A stretch of DNA of 63,393 nt from an uncultured Lachnospiraceae bacterium. Lineage in GTDB: Bacteria; Bacillota; Clostridia; Lachnospirales; Lachnospiraceae. Numbering within the stretch: position 1 is the stretch's first letter; each line of letters starts with the position of its first letter. A model generated the notes under the pieces. That model saw nothing but the letters and a program-made list of their open reading frames with translations. It was not told the DNA's origin and did not search any database. Shown here piece by piece: positions 25,202 to 34,107 of the stretch. The position numbers were made by a program, and so were the translations under genes. The stretch lies in assembly GCA_910578085.1 (NCBI GenBank), contig CAJTPM010000013.1, positions 1 to 63,393 of the forward strand. Direction: 5' to 3'.

Positions 25202-25584
25202 TCCCCACAAACCTCATCAATGATCTTTGTCGTATTTTCGTACACTTCCGTGATCTGCGGCATCATCGAGACTGCCGCCTCAAAATTGCTCTCCGTTCCC
25301 CGCAGATACTCCGTCTGCTCACTGACTAACTTATTAAACTCAGACAATGCAAGATTTCCGGTGATCCCCTTTAACGTATGGGAAGCCTCAAAAGCTTTTG
25401 TGGCATCCTTTTCTTCCATCGCCTTCACCAGTTCCCCAAAACTGGTATCCAGTTTAAATTTTTTCAAAAATTTTATCCAGAGCTGTTCATTGTTCATAAA
25501 GCGCTGCATCGCTTCCGCCACATTAAAACCGTTTTTCTCCATCCTTTCTTTCTGTTCCTGTGTCAAAACATTCTGCGCCGCCAT
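25198..25584 (-). CDS. HPt-domain protein
   Basis: 128 residues. The HPt signature EASHTLKGITGNLAL gives the phospho-accepting His near residue 75 in a four-helix bundle, with the usual following helix. There is no kinase or receiver domain, so it is a stand-alone phosphotransfer module. ATG 25584 has AAAGAGGATG upstream and is preferred to an upstream ATG at 25656. The stop overlaps the start of the UDP-sugar pyrophosphorylase gene. Why a phosphorelay module is coupled to a sugar-nucleotide enzyme is not evident. Confidence 0.88.
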   Translation of the reverse strand: MAAQNVLTQEQKERMEKNGFNVAEAMQRFMNNEQLWIKFLKKFKLDTSFGELVKAMEEKDATKAFEASHTLKGITGNLALSEFNKLVSEQTEYLRGTESNFEAAVSMMPQITEVYENTTKIIDEVCGE

Positions 25585-25930
25585 ATTTTCATCCTCTTTT
25601 CCGCTTTCTTTTTGATAATCATACTGTCTTCCTGTAGCGTTTCCTTTACAGGGCATTCATAAAACTGTTTTTTATCTTTTCTATCATAGCACAATTTATG
25701 GTATGCCTCAAGTTTTCTAGCAATTTTTCACAGGCATAATTTCTTTCAAAATTCAAATACTGAAATCAGCAGATATTTCCCGACAGAATCGAGCAGGGAA
25801 AATTTATTAACACCTGCCCGCCACACAGGACGCATGTTGCGAAGCAACCGATTTTCTCATGCGCCTCTGCGCGCAAAAACGGAAAACATCTGCGTCGCTT
25901 GAACGTTTGAACAGAAAAGGAGGTTACAAA
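25585..25930. other. Divergent intergenic region
   Basis: About 345 bp between the divergent HPt and coat-protein genes. It holds copy B of the dispersed repeat (25790-25880) and the strong ribosome binding site AAAAGGAGG of the first coat gene. No gene or riboswitch is seen. Confidence 0.5.
25790..25880. repeat. Dispersed intergenic repeat, copy B
   Basis: Co-linear with positions 63-150: GAGCAGG, then CCTGCCCGC, CACAG, and finally ATGCGCCTCTGCGCGCAAAAA. Inside it TTGCGAAGCAA is a small palindrome. It lies upstream of the spore coat genes. Confidence 0.5.
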
Positions 25931-26116
25931 ATGGCTAATTTATCAGAACTGGAACTTCAGAACCTGAGACATTTGATCGGCGGTTACGATACCACCAAGT
26001 GCAAAATGCAGGACTATGCTTCCACCACACAGGATCCGCAGCTGAAACAGTTTTTTGAGCAGGGTGCAAAAGGCGCCGCCCAGAACAAGGAACAGCTCAT
26101 GCAGTTCTTAAATTAA
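25931..26116 (+). CDS. Small spore coat-like protein (CotF type)
   Basis: 61 residues, all helical in appearance, rich in Gln, Leu and Lys: MANLSELELQNLRHLIGG, then CKMQDYASTTQDPQLKQFF. Such short proteins with an 'L.NLRH.I...' start occur as CotF-like coat proteins in spore-forming Clostridia. The site AAAAGGAGG lies seven bases before ATG 25931. It pairs with the 85-aa coat protein 66 bp downstream. Mother-cell sigma control is expected but I could not assign a promoter. Confidence 0.7.
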   Translation: MANLSELELQNLRHLIGGYDTTKCKMQDYASTTQDPQLKQFFEQGAKGAAQNKEQLMQFLN

Positions 26117-26182
26117 AGATCGGATGCCAACGCAAGTTATCCGAAACACAGACAAAACAAAAAACAAATAAGGAGGTGCCCT

Positions 26183-26440
26183 ATGCAGGACAAAACAATG
26201 GTTAACGATACCCTCGCCGGCATCAACGGCGAACTTGTAAGATTCGGCGAAATGATTCCCCAGACAGAGAACAAGGAACTGAAGCAGACTCTGAAACAGT
26301 TCAGAAACGCCTGTGAGCAGTCACAGGAAGAGCTGTATCAGCTGGCCCGCGAACGTTCCTACTACGTTCCCGCCGCAAAGGCAGATGCAGAAGAAGTAAA
26401 ACACGTAAAGAGCCTCTTCTGCGGCTGCGGTATGTCATAA
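26183..26440 (+). CDS. CotF-family spore coat protein
   Basis: 85 residues. TMVNDTLAGINGELVRFGEMI and LKQFRNACEQSQEELYQLA form two long helices, and RSYYVPAAKA is the Y-Y-x-P-A segment typical of CotF-like coat proteins. The C-terminus ends FCGCGMS with two Cys that could crosslink. AAGGAGG stands close to the ATG. Second gene of a two-gene coat operon, ended by a terminator at 26460. Confidence 0.8.
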   Translation: MQDKTMVNDTLAGINGELVRFGEMIPQTENKELKQTLKQFRNACEQSQEELYQLARERSYYVPAAKADAEEVKHVKSLFCGCGMS

Positions 26441-26459
26441 CGATTCCGTTTTTCAAAAA

Positions 26460-26483
26460 CAGGCGGCTGCAGCCGCCTGTTTT
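26460..26483 (+). terminator. Terminator of the coat operon
   Basis: CAGGCGGCTGCAGCCGCCTG is a perfect palindrome followed by TTTT. A second hairpin, with GGGG/CCCC and GCAG/CTGC pairs, follows at about 26500-26540 and has its own T7 run near 26543-26549, giving a tandem terminator. Confidence 0.85.
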
Positions 26484-26550
26484 GCGTCAGTCAGACCATG
26501 GGGCCCGCAGCCCCACTCCTGATGGTTTCTGCAGCCCCCTCATTTTTTTA

Positions 26551-26579
26551 TTGCCTCTACGCCCCCGATGTGGTATGAT
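26551..26579 (+). promoter_or_regulatory. Promoter of the ECF-coaX-coaBC operon
   Basis: TTGCCT (26551-26556), a 17-nt spacer and TATGAT (26574-26579), 50 nt before the start codon at 26629. Confidence 0.6.
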
Positions 26580-26628
26580 GTCAGCGTATTGTATCTCGGA
26601 AAGAGAATAATAACAGGAGGAACGTACC

Positions 26629-27507
26629 ATGAAAAATGAAAAAACCTATGAACTGGTGCTCACAGCACTGTTCACCGCCATTATTGTCATAATGGCATTC
26701 ACACCCCTGGGATATATCCCGCTTGTTGTGATCAACGCAACGATCATCCATATCCCGGTAATCCTTGGAGCGCTATTTTTAGGACCGAAAAAAGGTGCAT
26801 TTTTAGGATTTGTATTTGGTTTCACAAGTTTTATCAACAACACATTCAAGGCGGCCACCGCCTCAGCCTTTGTTTTTTCGCCGGTTCTGGCGGCGAATGT
26901 GGCAGGTGTTTCCGGCATCTTTAAGAGCCTCTACATCTGCTTTGTGCCGAGAATCCTGGTGGGTGTCATTCCCTATTTTGTTTTCATTCTGATCCGCAAT
27001 CTCTTAAAGGGAAATCAGAAAGTGTGGCGCATTGTGATCAACGTGGTCTTATCCGTCATTTTCCTGTTTTCCGTCAGAGCTTTTGTGAATAATCTGATGC
27101 AGGGCGGCGAAAGCAGCATCCCCGGCACTGTGGCAGGCGTGCTCACCGGCATTCTTTTATTTGTGGTGCTGACGATAGCTTCCAGAAAGAAAGCTTCCGC
27201 AGGCACAGCCCTAGCCTACGCGGGCATGGCTGGCGCTTTTACCAATACCCTGTTTGTCATGAGCGGTATTTACATTCTGTACAAAGACGCCTACGCGCAG
27301 GCTCTGGGAATCGCCGGAGATACGGTGATCAACGTCATCATGGGCATTGTCAGCTTTAACGGTATTGTGGAAGCCACAGTTGCCGCTGTTCTGATTGCAG
27401 GCGTAGGCCTTGCTCTGCTGCAGGTAAAACCCGTAAAGGAGCCGGGACAGGAGAAGTCCGTCAAAGAATTGAAGAACGGACCGCTGCCCCAAAAAGCGGT
27501 ATATTAA
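26629..27507 (+). CDS. ECF transporter S component, probably pantothenate
   Basis: 292 residues with several membrane helices. The ECF substrate-binding signature is near the start: LVLTALFTAIIVIMAF, then PLGYIPLVVINATIIHIPVI and LGPKKGAFLGFVFG. It is longer than a minimal six-helix S component, with an extra C-terminal helix region and a Lys-rich tail. It leads an operon with coaX and coaBC, the two following steps of coenzyme A synthesis, so pantothenate (PanT-like) is the best substrate guess. The shared ATPase/EcfT module is not in the window. AACAGGAGG precedes the ATG. Confidence 0.8.
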   Translation: MKNEKTYELVLTALFTAIIVIMAFTPLGYIPLVVINATIIHIPVILGALFLGPKKGAFLGFVFGFTSFINNTFKAATASAFVFSPVLAANVAGVSGIFKSLYICFVPRILVGVIPYFVFILIRNLLKGNQKVWRIVINVVLSVIFLFSVRAFVNNLMQGGESSIPGTVAGVLTGILLFVVLTIASRKKASAGTALAYAGMAGAFTNTLFVMSGIYILYKDAYAQALGIAGDTVINVIMGIVSFNGIVEATVAAVLIAGVGLALLQVKPVKEPGQEKSVKELKNGPLPQKAVY

Positions 27508-27623
27508 AGCGGCGAACAAAGTTCGCATTCCGGAATAGCCGCCGGCCCAAAGCAGCGGTTGCGGCGAACTCGAAAGCTCCGGAAGAATTTTCTAAAATAT
27601 AAAACTCAGACAGGAGATACATT

Positions 27624-28430
27624 ATGATTCTGGCATTGGATATCGGAAATACAAATATCGTCATCGGCTGCATGGAACAGGAAACATGCCGCTTCGTGGA
27701 GCGGGTATCCACCAACAGCTTCAAGACGGAACTGGAATATGTCGTGGATTTTAAAACGCTGTTGGAATTATACCAGATTCGAATCGAGGACATCACCGGA
27801 TGCATTGTGGCATCCGTGGTGCCTCCTCTCAACAATATCGTGCTCTCCGCCCTGCATAAGCTCCTGCACGTCACACCGCTTTTAGTTGGTCCCGGCGTGA
27901 AGACAGGCTTAAACATCCTGATGGACAATCCCGGACAGGTGGGGGCGGATCTGATCGTGGACGCTGTGGCAGGACTGCACTATTACGGCGCTCCCATCAT
28001 TATGATCGACCTGGGCACCGCCACCACCATCAGCGTGGTGGATAAAAACAAAAATTATATCGGAGGCATGATCCTGCCGGGCGTACGGGTATCCCTGGAC
28101 TCCCTGGTCAACCGCACTTCCCAGCTGCCCCGGATCAGTCTGGACGCGCCGAAAAAGATCATCGGCAAAAATACCATAGACTGTATGAAAAGCGGCGTCA
28201 TTATCGGCCAGGCTTCCTGTCTGGACGGCATGATCGAGCGGATCTGGGACGAGTTAGGGTATGAGACAAATGTGGTGGCCACCGGCGGACTTGCCGGCTC
28301 CATTATTCCTCACTGCCGCAACAGGATCATCTGCGATAATGAGCTTACGTTGAAGGGGCTTGATATCATTTACCGCAAAAATACAGAGAGCCATATGGCT
28401 GAAAAGCCGGAAAGGGAAACGACATGTTAG
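27624..28430 (+). CDS. coaX: Type III pantothenate kinase CoaX
   Basis: 268 residues. LALDIGNTNIVIGCM is the phosphate-1 loop of the ASKHA fold, PGQVGADLIVDAVAGL holds the catalytic Asp of type III kinases, DLGTATTISVV is the phosphate-2 loop, and ATGGLAGSI the adenosine part. It phosphorylates pantothenate, is not feedback-inhibited by CoA and usually needs a monovalent cation. ACAGGAGA lies before ATG 27624, and the end overlaps the coaBC start by 7 nt. In an operon with the S component. Confidence 0.95.
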   Translation: MILALDIGNTNIVIGCMEQETCRFVERVSTNSFKTELEYVVDFKTLLELYQIRIEDITGCIVASVVPPLNNIVLSALHKLLHVTPLLVGPGVKTGLNILMDNPGQVGADLIVDAVAGLHYYGAPIIMIDLGTATTISVVDKNKNYIGGMILPGVRVSLDSLVNRTSQLPRISLDAPKKIIGKNTIDCMKSGVIIGQASCLDGMIERIWDELGYETNVVATGGLAGSIIPHCRNRIICDNELTLKGLDIIYRKNTESHMAEKPERETTC

Positions 28431-29617
28431 AGGGAAAACATATCGTGTTGGGCGTGACGGGCAGCATCGCCGCCTACAAAACCGCTTCGCTTGCCAGCAT
28501 GTTAAAAAAACAGCATGCGGACGTCACCGTCATTATGACAAAAAACGCCACAAATATTATTAATCCCATTACCTTCGAGGAACTGACCGGAAATAAATGT
28601 CTTGTGGATACCTTTGACCGGAATTTTGCACACAGCGTGGAGCATATTTCTCTGGCGAGACAGACCGACGTCTTCCTGATCGCCCCGGCCAGCGCCAACG
28701 TGATTGCAAAGACGGCCCACGGCATCGCCGACGATATGCTGACCACCACCTTTTTAGCCTGCGATTGCCCGAAGATCGTGTCTCCCGCCATGAATACGAG
28801 AATGTTCCACAATCCGGTCACTCAAGATAATCTGGAACTGTTACGGCACTATCAGATCGAAGTGATCACCCCGGCATTGGGATACCTTGCCTGCGGCGAC
28901 GTGGGGGAAGGGAAAATGCCCGAGCCCGAGGTGCTGTTTGAATATCTTGTGAAGGCGCTGACGCCGAAGGACATGGTCGGTTTGAAAGTGCTTGTCACGG
29001 CAGGCCCCACACAGGAATCCATCGATCCGGTGCGCTATATCAGCAACCACTCCACCGGAAAGATGGGTTATGCCATCGCGAAAGCAGCCATGCGCAGAGG
29101 AGCGGAAGTCACTCTGGTCACCGGGAAGACGGGCCTTACCCCGCCGATCGAAGTGGAGGTGGTCGGCATCACCTCCGCCGCGGAGATGGCGGAAGCCGTT
29201 AAAAAGCGGGCAGATGCGCAGGATATTATCATAAAAGCTGCCGCTGTGGCGGACTACCGTCCCCGTTATACCGCGGCCGAAAAGATCAAGAAAAAAGACG
29301 GCGACGACATGTGCATCGCCCTGGAGCGCACGGAGGATATTCTGGGCTTTTTGGGCGCGCATAAAAAAGAAGGCCAGTTTCTGTGCGGCTTCTCCATGGA
29401 GACCGAGAACATGGAAGAAAATTCCAGAGAGAAACTGAAAAAGAAAAATCTGGATCTGATCATCGCCAATAACTTAAAGCAGGAAGGAGCCGGCTTCGGC
29501 ACGGACACCAACGTTGTGACACTGCTGTCGGAAACGGATACTGTGAAGCTTCCGATGATGAGTAAGGAGGAGGTCGCTGACAGACTGCTGGATCATATTC
29601 TGAAACATATCCCCTGA
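28424..29617 (+). CDS. coaBC: Bifunctional phosphopantothenoylcysteine decarboxylase/synthetase CoaBC
   Basis: 397 residues. The N-terminal CoaC flavoprotein half (1-~180) shows TGSIAAYKTASLASML, the catalytic His in HSVEHISLAR, PASANVIAK, the PAMN motif and the Cys of ACGDVGEGKMPE. The C-terminal CoaB half starts near 185 with VTAGPTQESIDPVRYISNHS and includes AAVADYRP and the Lys region ending in NNL. It joins cysteine to phosphopantothenate using CTP, then decarboxylates. Its ATG overlaps the coaX stop. Last gene of the operon. Confidence 0.96.
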   Translation: MLEGKHIVLGVTGSIAAYKTASLASMLKKQHADVTVIMTKNATNIINPITFEELTGNKCLVDTFDRNFAHSVEHISLARQTDVFLIAPASANVIAKTAHGIADDMLTTTFLACDCPKIVSPAMNTRMFHNPVTQDNLELLRHYQIEVITPALGYLACGDVGEGKMPEPEVLFEYLVKALTPKDMVGLKVLVTAGPTQESIDPVRYISNHSTGKMGYAIAKAAMRRGAEVTLVTGKTGLTPPIEVEVVGITSAAEMAEAVKKRADAQDIIIKAAAVADYRPRYTAAEKIKKKDGDDMCIALERTEDILGFLGAHKKEGQFLCGFSMETENMEENSREKLKKKNLDLIIANNLKQEGAGFGTDTNVVTLLSETDTVKLPMMSKEEVADRLLDHILKHIP

Positions 29618-29639
29618 CTTTTCTCAAGGCAGACATACC

Positions 29640-29681
29640 TGCGGCCCCGGGGCAGCTCACATAGCTGCCGCAGGGCCGCAC
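29640..29681. terminator. Bidirectional hairpin between coaBC and the GH32 gene
   Basis: A long compound hairpin: inner GGCAGCT/AGCTGCC and outer TGCGGCCC/GGGCCGCA. No strong T run on either side. It lies between the convergent stop codons, so it probably ends both transcripts. Confidence 0.55.
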
Positions 29682-29686
29682 CCTTA

Positions 29687-31171
29687 TTACTCCAACGCAT
29701 ACTTCACAATATCCATCTTCACTTCACCGTCCGCGAAGAACGAAATGCCATCCGCCTCCGGCGCGGTCTGTATCGTCGCGCTCATGACCTGTTCGCCGTC
29801 ATTCACAAAAATTTCCACGCTGAACCGGTCTAAGATCATCCGCAGTTTCAGATGGCCGTTTTCACTCTTCACCCTGCTTCTCCTCTGATGGATCACCGCC
29901 CTTCTGGAACCGGAAAACTTTCTGTCAATTTTCAGAATATTCTCCTGCGGTCTAAAGCTGACCGAGGTCTGATACTGGGCATTCTGGGCAAAGCGGACCG
30001 CAAACTTCCTATAAAGTTTCTGTTCATCCGCAGGCCTTATGGTTAACTCAATATCCGCCTTTCTCCCCCGGATCCCCTCCAGATTGATGGTATCCGTCAC
30101 AAAGACTTCCCGGTACTCCACTCTGTCCCGTCTCATTTCTTCCAGTTCCCTGATCGGCTTCTGGTACAGCCTTCCGTTTTTGATCGACAGCTCTCTCGGC
30201 AGGCTCATCTGCCCGAACCACTTATCCTCCGGAATGCGGATCGCACAGGTATCCCAGTTCTGCATCCAGCCGATCATGATCCTGCGCCCGTCCTGTGTCA
30301 GGATCGTCTGAGGCGCATAGAAATCGATGCCGTAATCTATCGACTGGTTATGCTGTTCCGCAAAGCTGTCCGTCTCCTCATCGTACTCTCCGATCAGGCA
30401 CAGTGTCCCGTTACCGTTATGGTACTCAAACCCCTGAGGCAACATATCCTGAGGGCTGACGATCAGCACGCCCTTCCCGTCCAGTTCAAAGAAATCCGGA
30501 CATTCCCACATCTTTCCGAAACGATTGTTGTTGGCCGCAAACACTTTTCGGTACTGCCAGTGAAAACCATCCTCACTGGTGCAGAGCAGAATCTGTCCGC
30601 TGCCGTCCACCGGTCTGTTTCCGATAACCGCGCAGTAAGTGCCGTCTGCTTTTCTCCACATCTTCGGATCCCTGAAATCAAACCTGCTCGCTCCCTCCGG
30701 CAGATCTTTCTCACTGAGCACCGGATTCTGTTCATATTTCTCATAATCCACGCCGTCGCCCACCGCCAGACACTGCGTCTGCACTTCGCAGGCGCCGCCG
30801 TTTCTCTGCCGCTCTCTGACTACACCCGTGTACATCAGAAGCTGTCTGCCGTCCGGCAATTCTAACGCACTGCCGGAAAAGCATCCGTCCATATCGTAAA
30901 ATTCATCCGGCGCCAGGGCCGCGGGCAGATAGTCCCAGTGCAGCAGATCCCTGCTCACCGCATGGCCCCAGTGCATGGGACCCCAGTGGGCATCGTAGGG
31001 ATGATACTGATAAAACATATGATACTGCCCTTTATAGTAAGAAAATCCGTTGGGATCGTTCATCCATCCCGTTCTGGCCGCCAGATGAAACAATGGCCGC
31101 TCTTCCTCTTTAATCAGCTTCTCCGAAGCCTCCTCATATTTTCTCGCCTCTCTTAACGCCTGACTTGTCAT
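29687..31171 (-). CDS. GH32 beta-fructosidase (sucrose/fructan hydrolase)
   Basis: 494 residues. WMNDPNGFSYYKGQYHMFYQ opens the five-bladed propeller with the nucleophile Asp39. FRDPKMW holds the transition-state Asp (RDP motif), and MWECPDFF the acid/base Glu (EC motif). A C-terminal beta-sandwich (from about 345) ends in DRFSVEIFVNDGEQVMSA. There is no signal peptide, so it works in the cytoplasm on imported sucrose, sucrose 6-phosphate or short fructans. AGGAGG precedes ATG 31171. It follows the solute-binding protein of the CUT1 transporter by about 70 bp, which points to uptake of a fructose-containing oligosaccharide. Confidence 0.93.
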   Translation of the reverse strand: MTSQALREARKYEEASEKLIKEEERPLFHLAARTGWMNDPNGFSYYKGQYHMFYQYHPYDAHWGPMHWGHAVSRDLLHWDYLPAALAPDEFYDMDGCFSGSALELPDGRQLLMYTGVVRERQRNGGACEVQTQCLAVGDGVDYEKYEQNPVLSEKDLPEGASRFDFRDPKMWRKADGTYCAVIGNRPVDGSGQILLCTSEDGFHWQYRKVFAANNNRFGKMWECPDFFELDGKGVLIVSPQDMLPQGFEYHNGNGTLCLIGEYDEETDSFAEQHNQSIDYGIDFYAPQTILTQDGRRIMIGWMQNWDTCAIRIPEDKWFGQMSLPRELSIKNGRLYQKPIRELEEMRRDRVEYREVFVTDTINLEGIRGRKADIELTIRPADEQKLYRKFAVRFAQNAQYQTSVSFRPQENILKIDRKFSGSRRAVIHQRRSRVKSENGHLKLRMILDRFSVEIFVNDGEQVMSATIQTAPEADGISFFADGEVKMDIVKYALE

Positions 31172-31243
31172 AGCTCCTCCTATCATCTGCTCCGCTTTGT
31201 TAATGTATTCTGCCGATACCGGCCCGGATGGAAATTCCCCGGT

Positions 31244-32923
31244 TTACTCCTTCCCCGCATACCGGTCATAGGCCGCCTGATAAGTGGCAAGCAGTTTACC
31301 CATCCCGCACTTCTTGCTCAGATGTTCCTTATAGGCTTCCCACTCCTCATCGGTGGGCCCGCCGTTCTTGATCCACAGCCCTTCCTGTTCCGAAACGGCG
31401 CTCTCAAAGCTGGTCTTGTACCAGTCGATGTCATCTAACTCCCTGCCGGTATAGACACAGTCCACAGGGTAAACCGCCGTACTGTCCACATAGGGCATCC
31501 AGAAGTCGTACAGGTCCGTCAGTCTCTCGATAGCCCGGTCCTCCATCCTGAAAGTCGTCAGATAATAATCGCTGAGGATCAGCTTGGGCCCTGCCACTTC
31601 CTGCTCGCCCTTCAATTCGCCTGCACCCTTTCCATATTTCTCAAGGCTCTCCTCATTGGAGATGCTCTGCCACACGCCGTTCTCATCCTGTCCCGTAAAG
31701 TACACGCCGATGGAACCGTACTGGAGCTGCATCACATTTTCCGGCGCATACCACAGATCAAAGAATTTCAGCAGGTTTGCCGGACTCTTGCAGGCCTTTG
31801 TAATATTGAGCTGCCCGCTGTTAATTCCGCCGCCGGTCCTGACAGTCACATTGTGGGTGCCGTCCGGGCCGTCCAGGATCGGCAGAAATACATAGTCCTT
31901 TGCATAATCTCCCATCAGTTCCTCAATATACCACCAGGTGGAGACGCCCACATAGCCCTGAGAACATTTGGAGATCAGCTGCGTATCGGACTGGCTGAAC
32001 ATCTCCACATCCACCAATCCTTCCGCGTACCAGTCATGGAAGTAGGTCACCGCATCCCGGTATTCATCGCTCACACAGACAAACTCCACCGTACCGTCGT
32101 CCCGCAGCACCAGATCGTTGCAGACATCGTTGGGCCAGTTGGTAAAACCGAAGCCCGCATAGAAGATATTCTGCCCCCAGCACCACTGATCAAATCCGGT
32201 ACTCATCGGGATCGTACTCCCCGGCGCGTTCCCGTAGTAAGTCGCGCTCATATCGTTGTCCTTAAATGCCTTTAGGGCAGTGTGCAGTTCCTCAAGCGTC
32301 GTCGGCACAGGCAGCCCCAGTTCGTCTAACCAGGCCTTGTTGATCATGGAAAACTGCGGGATCGTATAGATGCTGTAGTCTTCCGGCGCGCCGATGCCGG
32401 CCGTTCCCATCCGCTCCCCGGCAGGCAGCCCGTAGATATAGCCGTCATCCATGGTGATGGCACTCTTAATATCCGGGTTCTCCTCAAGGATCTTCGCCAG
32501 GTTCGGCATATATTCTTCCGTCAGATAAGGCGTGAGATCGATGAAAGTCCCGTCGTCGCCGTATCTGGAAATATCGTAGTTATTGAAACCCACGCCCAGA
32601 AAGGCATCCGGCAGCTCCTCCCCGGCGATCCGGATATTCACCTGCTCTGCCAGAGACTCGCTCATGGTGGTCCAGTCGATATGGATCCCCGCCTCCTCCT
32701 GCAGTCCGTTCATCACCACATTGTCCGTATAGCCGGGGCTTAAGGCGCTCTGTCCGCCCATAATGGAAAACTCCGTCTGGCTCATATCCGAATTCGCCAC
32801 CCCTTTTTCATGATTTCCAAATTCCTTCTTCCCGCAGGCCGTAAGCGATACCGCAAGCCCTGTTATCAGGATACAGGATATGATCTTTTTACACAAGATA
32901 TATTGTTTCTTTTTATTGTTCAT
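31244..32923 (-). CDS. Extracellular solute-binding lipoprotein (LplA/CUT1 type)
   Basis: 559 residues. A basic start (NNKKKQYILCKK), hydrophobic segment and lipobox SLTAC place it outside on the membrane. The long form, with segments such as AWLDELGLPVPTTLEELHTALKAFKDND, is the LplA/YtcQ-like family 1 binding protein that pairs with LplB/LplC permeases. GGAGG stands seven bases before ATG 32923; the open frame upstream is not needed. It lies between the permeases and the GH32 gene, so it should bind a fructo-oligosaccharide or sucrose-like sugar. The ATPase (MsmX-like) is not in the window, as usual for this type. Confidence 0.9.
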   Translation of the reverse strand: MNNKKKQYILCKKIISCILITGLAVSLTACGKKEFGNHEKGVANSDMSQTEFSIMGGQSALSPGYTDNVVMNGLQEEAGIHIDWTTMSESLAEQVNIRIAGEELPDAFLGVGFNNYDISRYGDDGTFIDLTPYLTEEYMPNLAKILEENPDIKSAITMDDGYIYGLPAGERMGTAGIGAPEDYSIYTIPQFSMINKAWLDELGLPVPTTLEELHTALKAFKDNDMSATYYGNAPGSTIPMSTGFDQWCWGQNIFYAGFGFTNWPNDVCNDLVLRDDGTVEFVCVSDEYRDAVTYFHDWYAEGLVDVEMFSQSDTQLISKCSQGYVGVSTWWYIEELMGDYAKDYVFLPILDGPDGTHNVTVRTGGGINSGQLNITKACKSPANLLKFFDLWYAPENVMQLQYGSIGVYFTGQDENGVWQSISNEESLEKYGKGAGELKGEQEVAGPKLILSDYYLTTFRMEDRAIERLTDLYDFWMPYVDSTAVYPVDCVYTGRELDDIDWYKTSFESAVSEQEGLWIKNGGPTDEEWEAYKEHLSKKCGMGKLLATYQAAYDRYAGKE

Positions 32924-33024
32924 CTTTCCGCCTCCAAGTTTCATTTCACCATATGCTATTCTCTCAGGCACAAATCTTTTCATAACAGTTCAACCATCAT
33001 ATCATTTCGTCAAACCCATTACCA

Positions 33025-33154
33025 GCCCGGATAGAGATATCCCTGACGCAACCCTGCTAAACGCCGGTGCTTAGCGAGGTATTTTCGAGCTTAGCATCCG
33101 CTGCGTTTAGCCCGGAGCGAGAGCGCGTTGCAGAAGGGATATCTCTATCCGGGC
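33025..33154 (-). repeat. 130-nt palindromic element between permease and binding protein
   Basis: The outer arms GCCCGGATAGAGATATCCCT (33025-33044) and its exact complement (33135-33154) pair over 20 bp without mismatch. Inside, GCTAAACGC and GCGTTTAGC pair again and GCAAC/GTTGC add a third helix. It lies in the ABC operon between the LplC-type permease and the binding-protein gene. It could be a miniature palindromic repeat or a processing/stabilising structure that raises binding-protein mRNA. No T run, so it is not a classic terminator. Confidence 0.7.
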
Positions 33155-33177
33155 GTCCAGCTTCACTGTTACTCCCT

Positions 33178-34092
33178 CTACCCTTTCACCGCGCCCGCCA
33201 TAAATCCCTTTTCAAAGTATTTCTGCACAAACGGATAGATCACTAACATCGGCAGCGCCGCCACGATAATGGATGAAAATTTGATCATCTCCGTCATCTT
33301 GTTCAGTTCCGCAAAACCGCCGGATATGGTGCTGGCCTGAGCCGCGCTGGCGGAACTCTTGATCAGGATATTCCGCAGCACCAGAGGCAGGGGCGCTTTT
33401 GCCGGCGAGGGCAGGTAGATCATCGCCGTGAACCAGTCGTTCCAGTAAGCCACCATGCTGAACACCACCATAACCGCCATAATGGAACGGGAAAGAGGCA
33501 CTACGATCTTAATAAATGTGGTCCACTTGGAAGCGCCGTCTATCTCCGCCGCCTCGATCATCTCCTTCGGAATACTGTTCTCAAAGAAATTCCTGACGAT
33601 GATCATATTTCCCACAGCCACGCCGCCCGGCAGAAACAATGACCACATATTATTGATCAGGCCGGTCTGCTTGACGATCAGGTAGGTGGGAACCATCCCG
33701 CCGCCGAAGTACATAGTGATAATGAAGAAAATGCTCAGAAATTTTCTGCCCGGCAGATCCTTCACGCTCAACGGATAGGCCGTCATGTAGAGCATCACCA
33801 CCGAGAACACCGTGCCGATGATCGTATATTTGAAGCTGTTGATCAATCCGGTCAACATGCTGTCATCAGCAAAGATCGCCTTATAGCCGTCAAACGTAAA
33901 TCCGCTGGGCAGAAGGAATGTCTTGCCCGCATATACGTCGTACGGATTCGACAGGGACGCAATCAGTACATAATATAAAGGATATGCCACGATCAACAGG
34001 ATAATGGCGCAGATGACGATCAGTATAACATCGCTGCTTCTCTCGGAAAGTCCTGTCAGCTTTCCTTCTTTTTTGCTTGCTATCATTTCCAT
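33178..34092 (-). CDS. Carbohydrate ABC transporter permease (LplC/YtcP type)
   Basis: 304 residues, six membrane helices. The EAA loop EMIEAAEIDGASKWTTFIKIVVPLSR is typical of CUT1 permeases of the MalG-like half. The C-terminus FVQKYFEKGFMAGAVKG is the common LplC ending. It follows the split LplB-type permease by 15 bp, forming the membrane pair of the sugar importer. Confidence 0.92.
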   Translation of the reverse strand: MEMIASKKEGKLTGLSERSSDVILIVICAIILLIVAYPLYYVLIASLSNPYDVYAGKTFLLPSGFTFDGYKAIFADDSMLTGLINSFKYTIIGTVFSVVMLYMTAYPLSVKDLPGRKFLSIFFIITMYFGGGMVPTYLIVKQTGLINNMWSLFLPGGVAVGNMIIVRNFFENSIPKEMIEAAEIDGASKWTTFIKIVVPLSRSIMAVMVVFSMVAYWNDWFTAMIYLPSPAKAPLPLVLRNILIKSSASAAQASTISGGFAELNKMTEMIKFSSIIVAALPMLVIYPFVQKYFEKGFMAGAVKG

Positions 34093-34107
34093 AACCCTTC
34101 CCTTTCT

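Noticed and set aside
33025..33154. Possible tRNA or riboswitch in the palindromic element
   Set aside because: No acceptor/anticodon pattern and no known aptamer core; the structure is one long nested hairpin.
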